Shown: positions 27,232 to 36,763 of the stretch, piece after piece
Numbering within the stretch: position 1 is the first letter of the stretch
Layout: each line of letters opens with the position of its first letter
Assembly (NCBI RefSeq): GCF_009914765.1
Contig: NZ_WYDS01000005.1
Span: forward strand, 62,001-126,000
Source of the DNA: Halodesulfovibrio sp. MK-HDV
Lineage (GTDB): Bacteria; Desulfobacterota; Desulfovibrionia; Desulfovibrionales; Desulfovibrionaceae
Length of the DNA stretch: 64,000 nt
Direction: 5' to 3'
The notes under the pieces: generated by a model
What the model was told of the DNA's origin: nothing
The model's database searches: none
The model's input: only the letters and a program-made list of their open reading frames with translations
Program-made: the position numbers and the translations under genes

Positions 27232-27999
27232 CTAAATATCTAATTCAAGCCATACAGGGCAGTGATCGGAGCCGAGCTGCGTGTCTTCGATCCACGCGTC
27301 CTTGATGACGTCTTTGAGTTCTTCAGACACAAAGAAGTAGTCGATACGCCAACCGGTGTTGTTTTTGCGTGCACTGAAGCGGTAAGACCACCACGAGTAC
27401 TTGTCTTTGGCGTCTGGGTTAACGTGCCGGAAGGTGTCCACGTAGCCAGCAGCTACGAGCTTGTCGAGCCATTCGCGTTCGATTGGCAGGAAGCCGGAGG
27501 TGCCTTCGTTCGGCTTAGGCCGTGCGAGATCGACGGGCTTGTGCGCAGTGTTGAAATCGCCGCATACGACGATAGGCTTGGTTTTGCGTAACTCTTCTGC
27601 GTGCTCGAGGAAAGCATCGTAGAAACCAAGCTTGTATTCGAGCCGCTCTTCGCCTGCCTGCCCGTTCGGGAAATATATGTTGAAGTAGTGGAACGCCTCG
27701 AATTCGAGGTGGATCACACGCCCTTCACCCTGATACTTGGAATCGGGAAGATCGTAACTTACACTGAGCGGTCTGATCTTGGAAAAGACTGCTGTGCCTG
27801 AGTATCCCTTTTTGACGGTGGAACCGAGCCAATAACTGTAGATGCCTTCGGGATGCCGGTCTTCTTCGGCAATCTGCTCAGGCATAGCCTTGGTTTCCTG
27901 CACGCCGACAACGTCTGCGCCGTTTTCTTCGAACCACTGCCACTCGGGCTTTTTCCGCACGGCACGAAAGCCGTTCACATTCCAGGATGTAAGTTTCAT
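27232..27999 (-). CDS. xth: Exodeoxyribonuclease III
   Basis: Base-excision-repair AP endonuclease and 3'-5' exonuclease. The 255 residues carry the exonuclease-endonuclease-phosphatase motifs: TSWNVNGFRA at the N-terminus, VQETK near 35, YFPNGQ near 110, CGDFNTAH near 148, and GSDHCPVWLELDI at the end. GAGGAA lies six bases before the ATG. It is convergent with hisHF and divergent from the peptidase gene. Confidence 0.95.
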   Translation of the reverse strand: MKLTSWNVNGFRAVRKKPEWQWFEENGADVVGVQETKAMPEQIAEEDRHPEGIYSYWLGSTVKKGYSGTAVFSKIRPLSVSYDLPDSKYQGEGRVIHLEFEAFHYFNIYFPNGQAGEERLEYKLGFYDAFLEHAEELRKTKPIVVCGDFNTAHKPVDLARPKPNEGTSGFLPIEREWLDKLVAAGYVDTFRHVNPDAKDKYSWWSYRFSARKNNTGWRIDYFFVSEELKDVIKDAWIEDTQLGSDHCPVWLELDI

Positions 28000-28230
28000 A
28001 TATATTTCCTCAAGCTGGTATATTTTGCTGCTCAGAAGGTATATCAGCGACTGTAAGTCGTCAATTAGGAATTATTCCTAGTTTGTACTCATTGCTTGAT
28101 ACAAAACGCAGGTATATGGTGGCGGTTTGAATTACTAAACTGATTTGGATCGTAGTCAGAATCGAATGACAACGCGATCTAGTTTTTTCTTCTCGTTTTC
28201 AAATCCCTCTTTGAAGGAGATAGATACATT

Positions 28231-29298
28231 ATGATTCAGGCATGCGAAGCAAGACGCGAAAAATTACGCGCACTCATGGATGAAAAAGGGATTGATGCTC
28301 TTTTTATCAGTCACGAAGCAAACCGCTATTACTTGTCCGGCTTTGAATTACATGACGGACAAAAGAATGAATATGCTGGCTATCTGCTGATTACAAAGGA
28401 TGGAAAGGACTGGCTGTTTACTGATTCCCGCTATTGGGACGCAGCTAAACGGTTGTGGGATGCGTCGCGGGTATTCATTTACCGCTCGAATCCTGCTGGC
28501 TCTATTAATGCGCACATTAAGCAGCTTGGGTATAAGAAGGTCGGGTTCGAAGCTCGCACTATTCCGTATGCCTTCCAGAAAGCCTTTGCAGAAGACTTGA
28601 ATTGCATAGAGGGCGACGGCCTTGTGGAAGAGCTGCGTATTATTAAGGACGCGCATGAAATTGCGTGTATGAAAAAGTCTTGTGCGTTGAACCATAAGCT
28701 TATGCAGTGGGTTCCTTCTGTTTGCCGACCGGGGCGCACAGAACGGGCAGTGGCATGGGATATTGAGAAATTTTTCCGTGATAACGGCGCAAGCGAATTG
28801 GCATTTGCCTCGATTGTTGCTGTTGGACCGAACGCGGCGCTGCCGCATGCTATTCCGGGTGACACTGTGATCTCTGAAGAGTGTCCTGTTCTTATTGATG
28901 TAGGGTGCCGTTTAGATGATTATTGCTCTGACCAGACCAGAACCATCTGGGTTGGCTCGAATCCGACTGACGAGTTCAAACGGACGATGGAGTTTGTTCG
29001 AACTGCACAGGATGCAGCCATTGCATCCATGGAACCGGGACAGCCTGCAAAAGCGGCACATGGTGTTGCAGTTAATGTATTTAAAGATGCAGGTGTTGCA
29101 GAATATTTCACACATTCTCTTGGGCATGGTGTCGGGCTGGAAACGCATGAAGCACCATCTGTAAATCCACGTTCAGAAGCTATTTTACAACCGGGAATGG
29201 TCATCACTGCCGAGCCTGGATTGTACTATCCGGAATGGGGTGGAATTCGCTGGGAACACATGATCCATGTGACTGAAAATGGTGTCGAAAGAATGTAA
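28231..29298 (+). CDS. pepP: Xaa-Pro aminopeptidase (M24B family)
   Basis: Cytoplasmic metallopeptidase releasing N-terminal residues before proline. The 355 residues have an N-terminal creatinase-like domain (about 1-125) and a pita-bread catalytic domain. Metal ligands are visible in LIDVGCRLDDYCSDQTRTIW, HSLGHGVGLETHE, ITAEPGLYYP and IRWEHMIHV. GAAGGAGA precedes the ATG. It could equally be called YpdF- or PepQ-like; the family is certain, the exact specificity is not. Confidence 0.88.
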   Translation: MIQACEARREKLRALMDEKGIDALFISHEANRYYLSGFELHDGQKNEYAGYLLITKDGKDWLFTDSRYWDAAKRLWDASRVFIYRSNPAGSINAHIKQLGYKKVGFEARTIPYAFQKAFAEDLNCIEGDGLVEELRIIKDAHEIACMKKSCALNHKLMQWVPSVCRPGRTERAVAWDIEKFFRDNGASELAFASIVAVGPNAALPHAIPGDTVISEECPVLIDVGCRLDDYCSDQTRTIWVGSNPTDEFKRTMEFVRTAQDAAIASMEPGQPAKAAHGVAVNVFKDAGVAEYFTHSLGHGVGLETHEAPSVNPRSEAILQPGMVITAEPGLYYPEWGGIRWEHMIHVTENGVERM

Positions 29299-29358
29299 CT
29301 GACAGCATGGTACGTATCCGTATCATATTGTTTCCATTAGTTTTCTAGACTTTATAAC

Positions 29359-29394
29359 GTCCACGGTGCTTTATAGGCATCGTGGGCTTTTTTG
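29359..29394 (+). terminator. Rho-independent terminator of the peptidase gene
   Basis: CCACGGTGC / GCATCGTGG with one wobble pair, 7-base loop and six T, 60 bases after the stop. Confidence 0.8.
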
Positions 29395-29529
29395 TAATCC
29401 TGATACTCCCTAGAATCCTTCCAGTTATCCTACCCCTAACTCTGTTTATCAACGTCCAGCCGTATTCTGAGTGCTACACTTATGCGTACTTAGAACAGGT
29501 ACTCGTACGTGACCACGGGAGGGCATGGT

Positions 29530-30162
29530 ATGACAAAGATATTTCAATGTTTCGCACTTGTTTCATGTTTGTGCTTAGTCAGCGCAACAATTTCTTCTGC
29601 AGCATATACTCAGCAGCAATGTGACAAATTTTACTTTTCCGCTCAGTATGACGAAGCGTTTCAATGCATTGAGTTTATGGCAACAGAAGGCGACCCGCAG
29701 TCACAGTTTAATTTGGCCGTATTGTATCATTTAGGGCAAGGTGTTGAGAAAGATACATCTAAGACCATTCTTTGGCTGACACGTGCCGCAGAGAACGGAC
29801 ATCCTAATGCTCAGTTCGGTGTTGGTGCTGCATATGAAGCAGGCTTTGGTGTTGATAAAGACTTAACCACCGCTGTTATGTGGTACATTAAAGCCGCGAA
29901 TCAGGGGCATGCAGCAGCTCAGACGAACTTAGGCGTTATGTATGGAAACGGTGAAGGTGTTGAGCGAAATTCTATTGAAGCGTTAAAGTGGTTTAGACTT
30001 GCTGCATCAAGCGGAAGTGACAAGGCAAAACGCAACGCAGAAGTTCTTGCAGAGCATATGTCTCATGAAGAGATTTTAGAAGCAGATGCCATGGCAGCAG
30101 CGTGGGAACCGGTATTCGCAGATAATGCTAATTCGCTTCCAAATTCATCAGTACGTAAGTGA
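29530..30162 (+). CDS. Exported Sel1-repeat (TPR-like) protein
   Basis: The 210 residues start with a signal peptide (about 1-25) and hold at least three Sel1 repeats. These are alpha-helical hairpins with the pattern A-x2-LG-x2-Y-x2-G-x-GV; examples are SQFNLAVLYHLGQGVEKD, AQFGVGAAYEAGFGVDKD and AQTNLGVMYGNGEGVERN, spaced 36 residues. Such proteins are protein-interaction scaffolds in the periplasm or envelope; the partner is unknown. I chose the ATG at 29530 behind GGAGGG, since earlier in-frame codons spoil the signal peptide. The next gene starts 7 bases later. Confidence 0.85.
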   Translation: MTKIFQCFALVSCLCLVSATISSAAYTQQQCDKFYFSAQYDEAFQCIEFMATEGDPQSQFNLAVLYHLGQGVEKDTSKTILWLTRAAENGHPNAQFGVGAAYEAGFGVDKDLTTAVMWYIKAANQGHAAAQTNLGVMYGNGEGVERNSIEALKWFRLAASSGSDKAKRNAEVLAEHMSHEEILEADAMAAAWEPVFADNANSLPNSSVRK

Positions 30163-30169
30163 GGTTGGT

Positions 30170-30529
30170 ATGTTAAAGCTTTTAGAAGGGTTTGATGACG
30201 CAACAATCGCCGTTGAAGCAACTGGCGAAATCACACATAAAGATTACGAAGAAGTGATCATTCCCCGTGTGAAAGAAATTTTGAAAACGTATGACAAGGT
30301 GAGTTGCTTTATGCACTTTACGGAAGACACAAAGTACTCCGCAGGCGCAATGGCAACCGATGCCGTGTTTGGAATCAGGCATTTGTTCTCTTGGCATAGA
30401 GTCGCCATCGTAACTGATATCCCTTGGGTTCATAAATCCGCAGGATATATTCTGCCGATTATGCCGTTTGAAGCAAAAGTTTTTGTAGAAGATGAATATG
30501 AATTCGCGAAGACGTGGTTGGAAAGCTAG
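30170..30529 (+). CDS. SpoIIAA-like (STAS/SEC14) domain protein
   Basis: A 119-residue cytoplasmic protein matching the SpoIIAA-like family by its pattern: a short first strand pair ending IAVEATGEITHKDYEEVIIPRV, a central FMHFTEDTKYSAGAMATDA, then WHRVAIVTDIPWVHK and a C-terminal FVEDEYEFAKTWL. Family members have been linked to lipid or nucleotide binding, but the role is not established. Co-transcribed with the Sel1 gene; the ATG at 30170 follows GAGG. Confidence 0.75.
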   Translation: MLKLLEGFDDATIAVEATGEITHKDYEEVIIPRVKEILKTYDKVSCFMHFTEDTKYSAGAMATDAVFGIRHLFSWHRVAIVTDIPWVHKSAGYILPIMPFEAKVFVEDEYEFAKTWLES

Positions 30530-30565
30530 CAATCTTTCACTGTGTGATACAGTGTTTATATATAA

Positions 30566-30604
30566 AAGAGGCTGCTCCGATTAGATCGGAGCAGCCCTTT
30601 TTCT
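30566..30604. terminator. Bidirectional terminator
   Basis: GGCTGCTCCGA / TCGGAGCAGCC with loop TTAGA and A/T tracts, between the convergent SpoIIAA-like gene and sdaA. Confidence 0.92.
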
Positions 30605-31818
30605 TATTTCTTTTTGCAGCGCCCTGCGTATGCCTTCGCGAGTCCCCCTGTGGAAGTTTCGCGGTACAGGCTTGGCAGATCGTGCCCTGTTTGCTTCATA
30701 ACGTGCACCACTTCATCAAAGGTGATGTGGTGTGTGCCGTCAGAAAGAATAGCCATCTGTGCACAAGAAAGTGCACGGGTGGCGGCACAGGCGTTACGTT
30801 CGATGCAAGGAATCTGCACCAAGCCGTCAACGGGGTCACATGTGAGCCCTAAATGGTGCTCAAGACCCATTTCTGCTGCGTATTCAATTTGTCTTAATGT
30901 TCCGCCCAGTAATTCTGCGGCAGCTCCTGCCGCCATCGCACATGCGGAACCAACTTCGCCCTGACAACCAACTTCTGCACCGGAAATTGAGCCATTAAAT
31001 TTAATGACATTACCAAACAGACCTGCGGTTGCCAGTGCCCGCAGAATATCGCGACGGTTGAGCTGCTGTTGTTTCTGCAAGTAATAGAGAACTGCTGGAA
31101 CAACGCCGCTTGCGCCGCATGTAGGTGAGGTGACGATAATGCCGCCACCTGCGTTTTCTTCAGACACAGCAAGCGCGAAGGCCGTAATAAGCCCTGTCTG
31201 CTGCATCTCACTTGAGGCATTTTGACATCTTCTATGGAAGCGCCATGCCTGCCTGCTAAGCCCGATAGAACCCGGTAATACACCTTGGTTTTCAAGCCCG
31301 CGTTTTACTGCTGTTTCCATTGTTTCCCAGACAGTTTCCAGAAAATCAAAAATAGTTTGCCCTTCGCATTCCACTACATATTCCCAGTACGTGATGCCTT
31401 TTTGCGAACAGTAATCCATAATTTCTTTGACTGTCGTGAGCGGGTAAACAGCGTCGCTTTCTTTGTCTTCCTCACCAAGCTCGCGGATTGCTCCGCCACC
31501 TATACTGAAGAAGGTGCGAGAACCTAAAAGTTCTCCCTGTTCATCAAACGCTTCAAATGTCATGGCGTTTGGATGTTCCGGCAAACATTTTTCAGGATGC
31601 CATTTAATGGTTGTGTACTCTTCGCCGAGAACTTCTAGCACTGCCTGATCAGTAAGGTGGCCTTTGCCTGTTGCTGCAAGACTTTCGTACAGGTGCACAA
31701 CATACCGGAAAGCATGTGTGTACTGCTGTAAAAAGAGTTCTGCAGCCCGTTTTGGGCCCATAGTATGGCTAGAAGAAGGTCCGACACCAATTCTGTACAA
31801 TTCACGAATGGATTTCAT
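30604..31818 (-). CDS. sdaA: L-serine ammonia-lyase, iron-sulfur type
   Basis: Deaminates L-serine to pyruvate. The 404 residues are a single-chain enzyme: a beta domain starting SIRELYRIGVGPSSSHTMGP, then an alpha domain from about residue 165 with TSPTCGASGVVPAVLYY, FNGSISGAEVGCQGEVGSACA and LTCDPVDGLVQIPCIERN. The cysteines in these blocks ligate the oxygen-labile 4Fe-4S cluster. The total is shorter than E. coli SdaA (454) but complete at both ends. It supplies pyruvate to the central metabolism of a sulfate reducer. Confidence 0.93.
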   Translation of the reverse strand: MKSIRELYRIGVGPSSSHTMGPKRAAELFLQQYTHAFRYVVHLYESLAATGKGHLTDQAVLEVLGEEYTTIKWHPEKCLPEHPNAMTFEAFDEQGELLGSRTFFSIGGGAIRELGEEDKESDAVYPLTTVKEIMDYCSQKGITYWEYVVECEGQTIFDFLETVWETMETAVKRGLENQGVLPGSIGLSRQAWRFHRRCQNASSEMQQTGLITAFALAVSEENAGGGIIVTSPTCGASGVVPAVLYYLQKQQQLNRRDILRALATAGLFGNVIKFNGSISGAEVGCQGEVGSACAMAAGAAAELLGGTLRQIEYAAEMGLEHHLGLTCDPVDGLVQIPCIERNACAATRALSCAQMAILSDGTHHITFDEVVHVMKQTGHDLPSLYRETSTGGLAKAYAGRCKKK

Positions 31819-32310
31819 AACAGTTCATCTCCATCTCAAATGTAGAATCGTCTGCCGCTCGACCTCAACATTGCGGTTTAAACAATTTTTTACATTTGCG
31901 AGAAAACAATTTTTTTGTATTCAGCACCATTGTCTAGCACACAATCAAAATACCGCCTGAGAAGCAAGCTTTTCCAAAACGTTTTTTCTATCTCATTAAA
32001 ATCGCTGAACACTGTTTACTATGTATGCACAAGCAAATACTAACAAGGCTAATGGTAACGGTCTTAAAAAAGAAGCAATTACTCTTTTTTTAGACGATAT
32101 GAGTAACACTCTCAAAGGTGTGTGCGGCTGTGGTTTACAGTGTTTACGCGTTTGTAATTACCTGATTTTTCTTGCAAATCTTGAAGCTTGCTATTAGGTG
32201 AGTGCTACTTCAATTGCATAAAAACGACTGAATTGAACGAGGGACGATACACTTTTTGAAGCAGCCAAGGGGAATGGTTGCTTTATCCTCAAATCACATC
32301 AGGAGAGAAT
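31819..32310. other. Noncoding region between divergent sdaA and the FadL-like gene
   Basis: About 490 AT-rich bases with no supported gene. It must carry both promoters; I could not place either convincingly. AGGAGAGA at 32301 is the ribosome binding site of the porin gene. Confidence 0.4.
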
Positions 32311-33537
32311 GTGACACGTCGTGTAATCCAACTTATTGTTATTTGTTCTATGGTGTTAGCTTCTGTTGCTGCTCAGGCGGCGGGCTTTGGTATTTACGAG
32401 TTCAGTGCTCGCGCTAACGCGCTTGGCAACTCCGTAATGGCTGGTAAAGCAGACCCATCTTCTATGGCTCTTAACCCTGCCCAGTTGACTCAGCTGGAAG
32501 GAACTCAAATTGCTGTTGGTGCAACCGGGATTTATCCGAGAGCAACAGTAGAAATTGATGCTCCGGCAGCAGATGCTGGTTCATATGATGGCGAAAGTAC
32601 TTTGTGGACTATGCCACATCTGTACGTAGCTCATAAGCTTAACGAGAAATTTTCTTTAGGCATTGGTGTTTTTTCTCGCTTTGGTCTTGGTACTGAATTC
32701 GACAGTACATGGCCTGGTGCAACCGATGTGTATAAAGTTCAAATTAAATCTGTCTCCATTAATCCGCTTGTTGGCTATAACATTACCGACAATCTTTCTA
32801 TCGCTATCGGCCCGGAAATTATGTGGTTCGATTTTAATTTAGAAAAGAAACAGCCTTTGGGCGCTGTTTTTGGTGATACAGAGATGGGCGGTGATAGTTG
32901 GGGAGCGGGTCTTTCCCTTGGTGTTCGTTACCAATGGACAGACTGGTTATCACTCGGTGCCAGCTATCGTTCAGAGATTACGCAGAAAGTTAAGGGTGAC
33001 ATTAAAACAACTTTCGGTAGTGCTACTCTTAAAGATACCAGCGCATCCGGAAAGATCACTCTGCCAGAGCAGATCGGCTTTGGTATTAACGTAAAGCCAA
33101 TTGATAAGCTGAGTGTTGAAGTTGGTGCCACTTGGATTGGATGGAGCAGCTACGAAGAGCTGACAGTCGAATTCGAAGGTGGACCATTCACCAAAAAAAG
33201 TGACTACAAAGATACTTGGCGTTACAACATTGGTGCAGAGTACAATCTTACAGAAAATTGGGATTTACGTGCCAGTTATGTGTACGACAACTCTCCGCTT
33301 AATGGCGACAGTTTGAGTTACATGGTTCCTGCGAACGATCGTCAGATTGTCGGTGTGGGCGTAGGTTGGCATAACGAAACATGGTCTGTTGATGCAAGTT
33401 ACTCATACCTTTTCATGGCTGATAGTTCCAGATCGGTAGAAGTATCGAATGCTGATACTACCAAATATACTCAGGATGCAGAGTTTAAAAACGGTGATGC
33501 GCAGCTTGTTGCGTTGACTGTTGGCTATAAATTCTAG
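32311..33537 (+). CDS. Outer-membrane transport protein, OmpP1/FadL/TodX family
   Basis: Outer-membrane beta barrel that admits hydrophobic compounds such as long-chain fatty acids or aromatics. The 408 residues start with a signal peptide ending VAAQA, then the family N-terminal hatch AGFGIYEFSARANALGNSVMAG and SMALNPAQLTQLEG. They continue as alternating amphipathic strands and end with the aromatic barrel terminus VGYKF. I chose the GTG at 32311 behind AGGAGA. The frame is open 11 codons further up. The acyl-CoA synthetase at 42-43.8 kb would be a natural metabolic partner, but it is not linked in an operon. Confidence 0.9.
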   Translation: MTRRVIQLIVICSMVLASVAAQAAGFGIYEFSARANALGNSVMAGKADPSSMALNPAQLTQLEGTQIAVGATGIYPRATVEIDAPAADAGSYDGESTLWTMPHLYVAHKLNEKFSLGIGVFSRFGLGTEFDSTWPGATDVYKVQIKSVSINPLVGYNITDNLSIAIGPEIMWFDFNLEKKQPLGAVFGDTEMGGDSWGAGLSLGVRYQWTDWLSLGASYRSEITQKVKGDIKTTFGSATLKDTSASGKITLPEQIGFGINVKPIDKLSVEVGATWIGWSSYEELTVEFEGGPFTKKSDYKDTWRYNIGAEYNLTENWDLRASYVYDNSPLNGDSLSYMVPANDRQIVGVGVGWHNETWSVDASYSYLFMADSSRSVEVSNADTTKYTQDAEFKNGDAQLVALTVGYKF

Positions 33538-33559
33538 CCAGCTAGGCTTTTATACTTTT

Positions 33560-33735
33560 AAGAGCCTCCGGCGGCTTAAGAACCCTGTTACACTGTCGCT
33601 AGCTGTAATCTCTCATTCTTTGAGAACAGCTACCGCTTTGGAAAAGGGCTTCTTAAGAATCTCCTAAAACTTTTACGTGCGAGCTTAGCATGTTGTTTCC
33701 TTAGCCTCGCGGCTTACGCTCCACCACCTTTCATA
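33560..33735. repeat. Mosaic intergenic repeat, inverted arm with nested 56-bp insert
   Basis: Begins GCCTCCGGCGGCTTAAGAAC, is interrupted at 33585-33640 by a 56-bp segment also found at 44331-44386, and resumes with GGGCTTCTTAAGAATCTCC. The outer parts are the reverse complement of the arm at 33.85-33.92 kb. Confidence 0.82.
33585..33640. repeat. Nested 56-bp insert, copy 1
   Basis: 47 of 56 bases match the copy at 44331-44386. It contains the hairpin AGCTGT ... ACAGCT, with TCTCA / TGAGA inside. In the other copy the outer stem changes to CCGT / ACGG, so one base pair has changed on both sides. Confidence 0.75.
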
Positions 33736-33740
33736 AAACA

Positions 33741-33781
33741 TAAAAGGGCTGTCCTATTTAAATAGGACAGCCCTTTTTTAT
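33741..33781. terminator. Terminator with shared GGCTGTCC stem (copy 3)
   Basis: AAAAGGGCTGTCCTATTTA, then AATAGGACAGCCCTTTTTT. The fully paired inner stem differs in sequence from copies 1, 2 and 4, yet the GGCTGTCC core is the same. Lies between the convergent porin gene and asnS. Confidence 0.92.
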
Positions 33782-33785
33782 TATT

Positions 33786-33935
33786 TAAGTCAGTGACGTT
33801 AAGCCGCGTGAAATAATAATCAACGAGCGTTCTTCGCAGAATAAAGGTTTCTGGAGATTCTTAAGAACCTCTTGCAAGAGGTTCTTAAGCCGCCGGAGGC
33901 AAACGTCGTAGACTCGCCAAAGGCATTTCTACGAT
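33786..33935. repeat. Mosaic intergenic repeat, forward arm
   Basis: GTCAGTGACGTTAAGCCGCG, then CGTTCTTCGCAGAATAAAGG, then a hairpin TTCTTAAGAACCTCTTGCAA ... GGTTCTTAAGCCGCCGGAGG. Module B is conserved, while the A hairpin stem is replaced by a different palindrome. Confidence 0.85.
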
Positions 33936-33950
33936 CTTACCAAAGACAGC

Positions 33951-35336
33951 TTAAAATTCAATATGCTGCGGTGTGCGTGGGAACGGGATAACGTCGCGAA
34001 TGTTGGTGATACCGGTCACGAGCATAAGCAAACGTTCGAAGCCCATGCCGAAGCCAGCGTGCGGCACAGAGCCAAAGCGACGAAGATCGGTGTACCACCA
34101 GTAGTCTTCAGGATTCTGACCCATTTCGTTGATGCGCTCGAGGAGCACGTCCATACGCTCTTCACGCTGTGATCCGCCGATGAGTTCACCAATGCGCGGT
34201 ACGAGAACGTCCATTGCAGCAACGGTCTTGCCGTCATCGTTCATGCGCATGTAGAATGCTTTAATGTCCTTAGGGTAATCGTATACGATTACAGGGCGCT
34301 TAAAGTGATCTTCTGCAAGGTAACGCTCGTGCTCTGTCTGGAGATCGATGCCCCATTCAACAGGGAATTCCCATTTTTTCTTGGTAGCTGCGAGCAGTTC
34401 TACTGCTTCGGTGTAACTTACGCGTGCAAATGGCTCGTTGATGATGTTTTCAAGACGACCCATGAGCTCTTTGTCGACGAATTTGGCGAAGAGGTTGATG
34501 TCTTCTGCGCAGTTCTCAAGAATGTGCTTAACAACATACTTGGTCATTTCTTCTGCGAGATCCATGTTGTCTTCGTTATCAGCAAACGCAACTTCCGGTT
34601 CGATCATCCAGAACTCAGCAGCGTGGCGCGGAGTGTTGGAGTTTTCAGCACGGAAAGTTGGGCCGAATGTGTATACCTTGCCAAGACCCATAGCGAGCAG
34701 TTCTGCTTCGAGCTGACCGGATACGGTAAGGTTTGCTTCGCGACCGAAGAAGTCTTCGTCGAAAACAGAACCTTCTTTAGGAGCCTCTACACCGGTTACT
34801 GGAAGGGTAGAAACGCGGAACATTTCGCCAGCGCCTTCGCAGTCTGAACCTGTGAGAATAGGGGTGTGTACGTTGAAGAAGCCCTTGTCGCGGTAAAATT
34901 TGTGTACAGCGAATGCTGCTTCGGAGCGGATACGGAAAGCAGCACCGAATTTGTTGGTACGAGGGCGAAGATGCGCAATCTGACGAAGGAATTCATCGGA
35001 GTGACGTTTTTTCTGCAACGGGAAATCGTCTGCATCAGCAGCGCCGAGCAGCTTGAGTTCTGTAGCGCGAACTTCCCATTTCTGTCCTTTACCCGGAGAT
35101 GGTACAAGTTCACCGTGTACTTCAACAGCTGCGCCTGTGCTTACATCTTTAATAATCTCGTAGGTCGGTACTGATTCGTCGACGATGGCTTGCAAGTTTG
35201 TGAGGCAAGAGCCGTCATTCAGCTCAAGAAAAGAAAATCCTTTTGCGTCACGGCGGGTACGTACCCAGCCGCAAATTTTAACTTCTTTAGAAGCCTCTTC
35301 TGCCTGCAATGCATCAACAATGGGGGTTCTACGCAT
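33951..35336 (-). CDS. asnS: Asparaginyl-tRNA synthetase
   Basis: Charges tRNA-Asn. The 461 residues show an N-terminal OB-fold ([25 protein letters not shown]) and a class IIb catalytic core with motif 2 [21 protein letters not shown] and motif 3 [27 protein letters not shown]. The HAAEFW context distinguishes AsnRS from AspRS. AAGGAG precedes the ATG. Monocistronic. Confidence 0.96.
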   Translation of the reverse strand: MRRTPIVDALQAEEASKEVKICGWVRTRRDAKGFSFLELNDGSCLTNLQAIVDESVPTYEIIKDVSTGAAVEVHGELVPSPGKGQKWEVRATELKLLGAADADDFPLQKKRHSDEFLRQIAHLRPRTNKFGAAFRIRSEAAFAVHKFYRDKGFFNVHTPILTGSDCEGAGEMFRVSTLPVTGVEAPKEGSVFDEDFFGREANLTVSGQLEAELLAMGLGKVYTFGPTFRAENSNTPRHAAEFWMIEPEVAFADNEDNMDLAEEMTKYVVKHILENCAEDINLFAKFVDKELMGRLENIINEPFARVSYTEAVELLAATKKKWEFPVEWGIDLQTEHERYLAEDHFKRPVIVYDYPKDIKAFYMRMNDDGKTVAAMDVLVPRIGELIGGSQREERMDVLLERINEMGQNPEDYWWYTDLRRFGSVPHAGFGMGFERLLMLVTGITNIRDVIPFPRTPQHIEF

Positions 35337-35752
35337 GTCCCTGTCTCCTTACAGTCGTATGGCGGTATACAAAACCATGGTTGGTTTCGTTATTTACTTG
35401 GTATTGAAGCTCTATAACTGACTTGCAAGTCCACTGCAATTTGATATTACTTGCATTCGCAAAGATGATTCAGATTCGTGGAGTGGTAGAAATGTTATTC
35501 AAAAATACAAAATGACCATCTGTTTATGTAAAGACAGGCGCTGAGGTGGCTATTTTATAACGGAAAAGCCCCGCGTGCTGTGGAATTGGTGTTAATATGA
35601 TAAGAAAGGGCTTGCGTACTTGCAACAGCTTGGGGCAAACAGTACAAAAAATGTCGGATGTGAAACAAATTTAAAAAATCACACTGACCCGCCTGTCACG
35701 ATGATTCTTGTTTATGCACCTTAACCTTCTGAAAGACCGGTCCGGAGGACGC
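35337..35752. other. Noncoding region upstream of asnS and the DsbA-like gene
   Basis: About 415 bases without a supported gene. It contains the divergent promoters. TCCGGAGGAC at 35741 is the ribosome binding site of the DsbA-like gene. Confidence 0.4.
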
Positions 35753-36532
35753 ATGGTTCAAAGAATTTTAATGGCAGTATTCGCATTACTGCTTCTTATT
35801 CCGCAGAGTGCTTCTGCTGCCACCCCTGAATTAAATGCTCAAATAGAATCTATCCTGCGAGAAAAGCCGGAGATTTTGCTCAACATTATTCGTGAAAACA
35901 GTGAGCAGGTGCTGGTTGCACTGCGTGAAGGTAACTCAAAAGCTAAGATTGCTGCCATGAAGGCACAATGGAAGCAGGATGTTGCAGTTACTAAAACCGT
36001 TGCAACAAATAACCGCGCTATTCGTGGTAATGCAGACGCACCGGTAACTATTATTGCATTTTCAGATTTCACATGCCCTTACTGCGAACGAGCTGCGTTT
36101 ACATTAAACAGCCTCATGTCGCATTACGGCAAAACCGTGCGTTTCATTTTTAAGAACTACCCGCTTGCATCGCATGAAAATTCACGCCTTGCATCGCAGT
36201 ACTTTGTTGCTGCAAATAATCTTGATTCTGGAAAAGCATGGAAATTGTACGACGAATTTTTCGCAAACCGCGAAGCTCTCATGGCAGAGGGTGAACCGTA
36301 TATGAAAAAAGCTGCGGAAAAAGTAGGGCTTGATCCTGAAGAACTCGCAAAAGAAGCTCGTACAGCATCTGTTAACGCTATTATTGATGAAGATATGGCA
36401 GACGCAAAAGGTCTCGAACTTGAAGGCACTCCATACTTCCTCGTTAACAATATCCTTATCCGTGGCGCGTTGCCGCTTGATTTGTACTCTGAAGCTGTAG
36501 AGATTGCTTTGGATTACGAAAACAAAAAGTAG
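35753..36532 (+). CDS. Periplasmic DsbA-family thiol-disulfide oxidoreductase
   Basis: Exported thioredoxin-fold protein, 259 residues. A signal peptide covers 1-22 (cleavage near ASAATP), then a helical N-terminal extension to about 95. The DsbA fold carries active site CPYC at 108-111 in IAFSDFTCPYCERAA and the cis-proline in LEGTPYFLVN. The CPYC dipeptide and extension resemble the Com1/BdbD-like subgroup. Roles could be disulfide formation or isomerisation, relevant to the many periplasmic c-type cytochromes here, but this is inference. ATG chosen at 35753 behind GGAGG. Confidence 0.88.
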   Translation: MVQRILMAVFALLLLIPQSASAATPELNAQIESILREKPEILLNIIRENSEQVLVALREGNSKAKIAAMKAQWKQDVAVTKTVATNNRAIRGNADAPVTIIAFSDFTCPYCERAAFTLNSLMSHYGKTVRFIFKNYPLASHENSRLASQYFVAANNLDSGKAWKLYDEFFANREALMAEGEPYMKKAAEKVGLDPEELAKEARTASVNAIIDEDMADAKGLELEGTPYFLVNNILIRGALPLDLYSEAVEIALDYENKK

Positions 36533-36575
36533 TACTTGCCGCAAACCGTGCTTTGTCGCGGGAGCAACTGAATAT

Positions 36576-36611
36576 GAAAAGCCTCCGAGTATTTACTCGG
36601 AGGTTTTTTTA
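36576..36611 (+). terminator. Rho-independent terminator
   Basis: GCCTCCGAGTA / TACTCGGAGG with a short loop and seven T. Confidence 0.9.
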
Positions 36612-36625
36612 TACACAGTTCACGA

Positions 36626-36639
36626 TTACAAAATTGTAA
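36626..36639. promoter_or_regulatory. Palindrome TTACAA-N2-TTGTAA upstream of icd
   Basis: Perfect 6+2+6 palindrome 125 bases before the icd start. Two close relatives lie upstream of amt at 38342 and 38393. It looks like an operator for a dimeric regulator I cannot name. Confidence 0.45.
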
Positions 36640-36763
36640 CAAAATGGCGATATTAAGCAAAAACAGTAAAATAGTGGGGCAAGAACTCTTGCAAAGTAGA
36701 TAACGTTCGGGCTATCTTCCCGTCTCGAATTAGAAATTTAGCATGTACAGGGAGAGTTCATCC

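Noticed and set aside
34305-34847. 180-codon plus-strand frame within asnS
   Set aside because: Antisense shadow of asnS, unusually rich in Phe and Cys.
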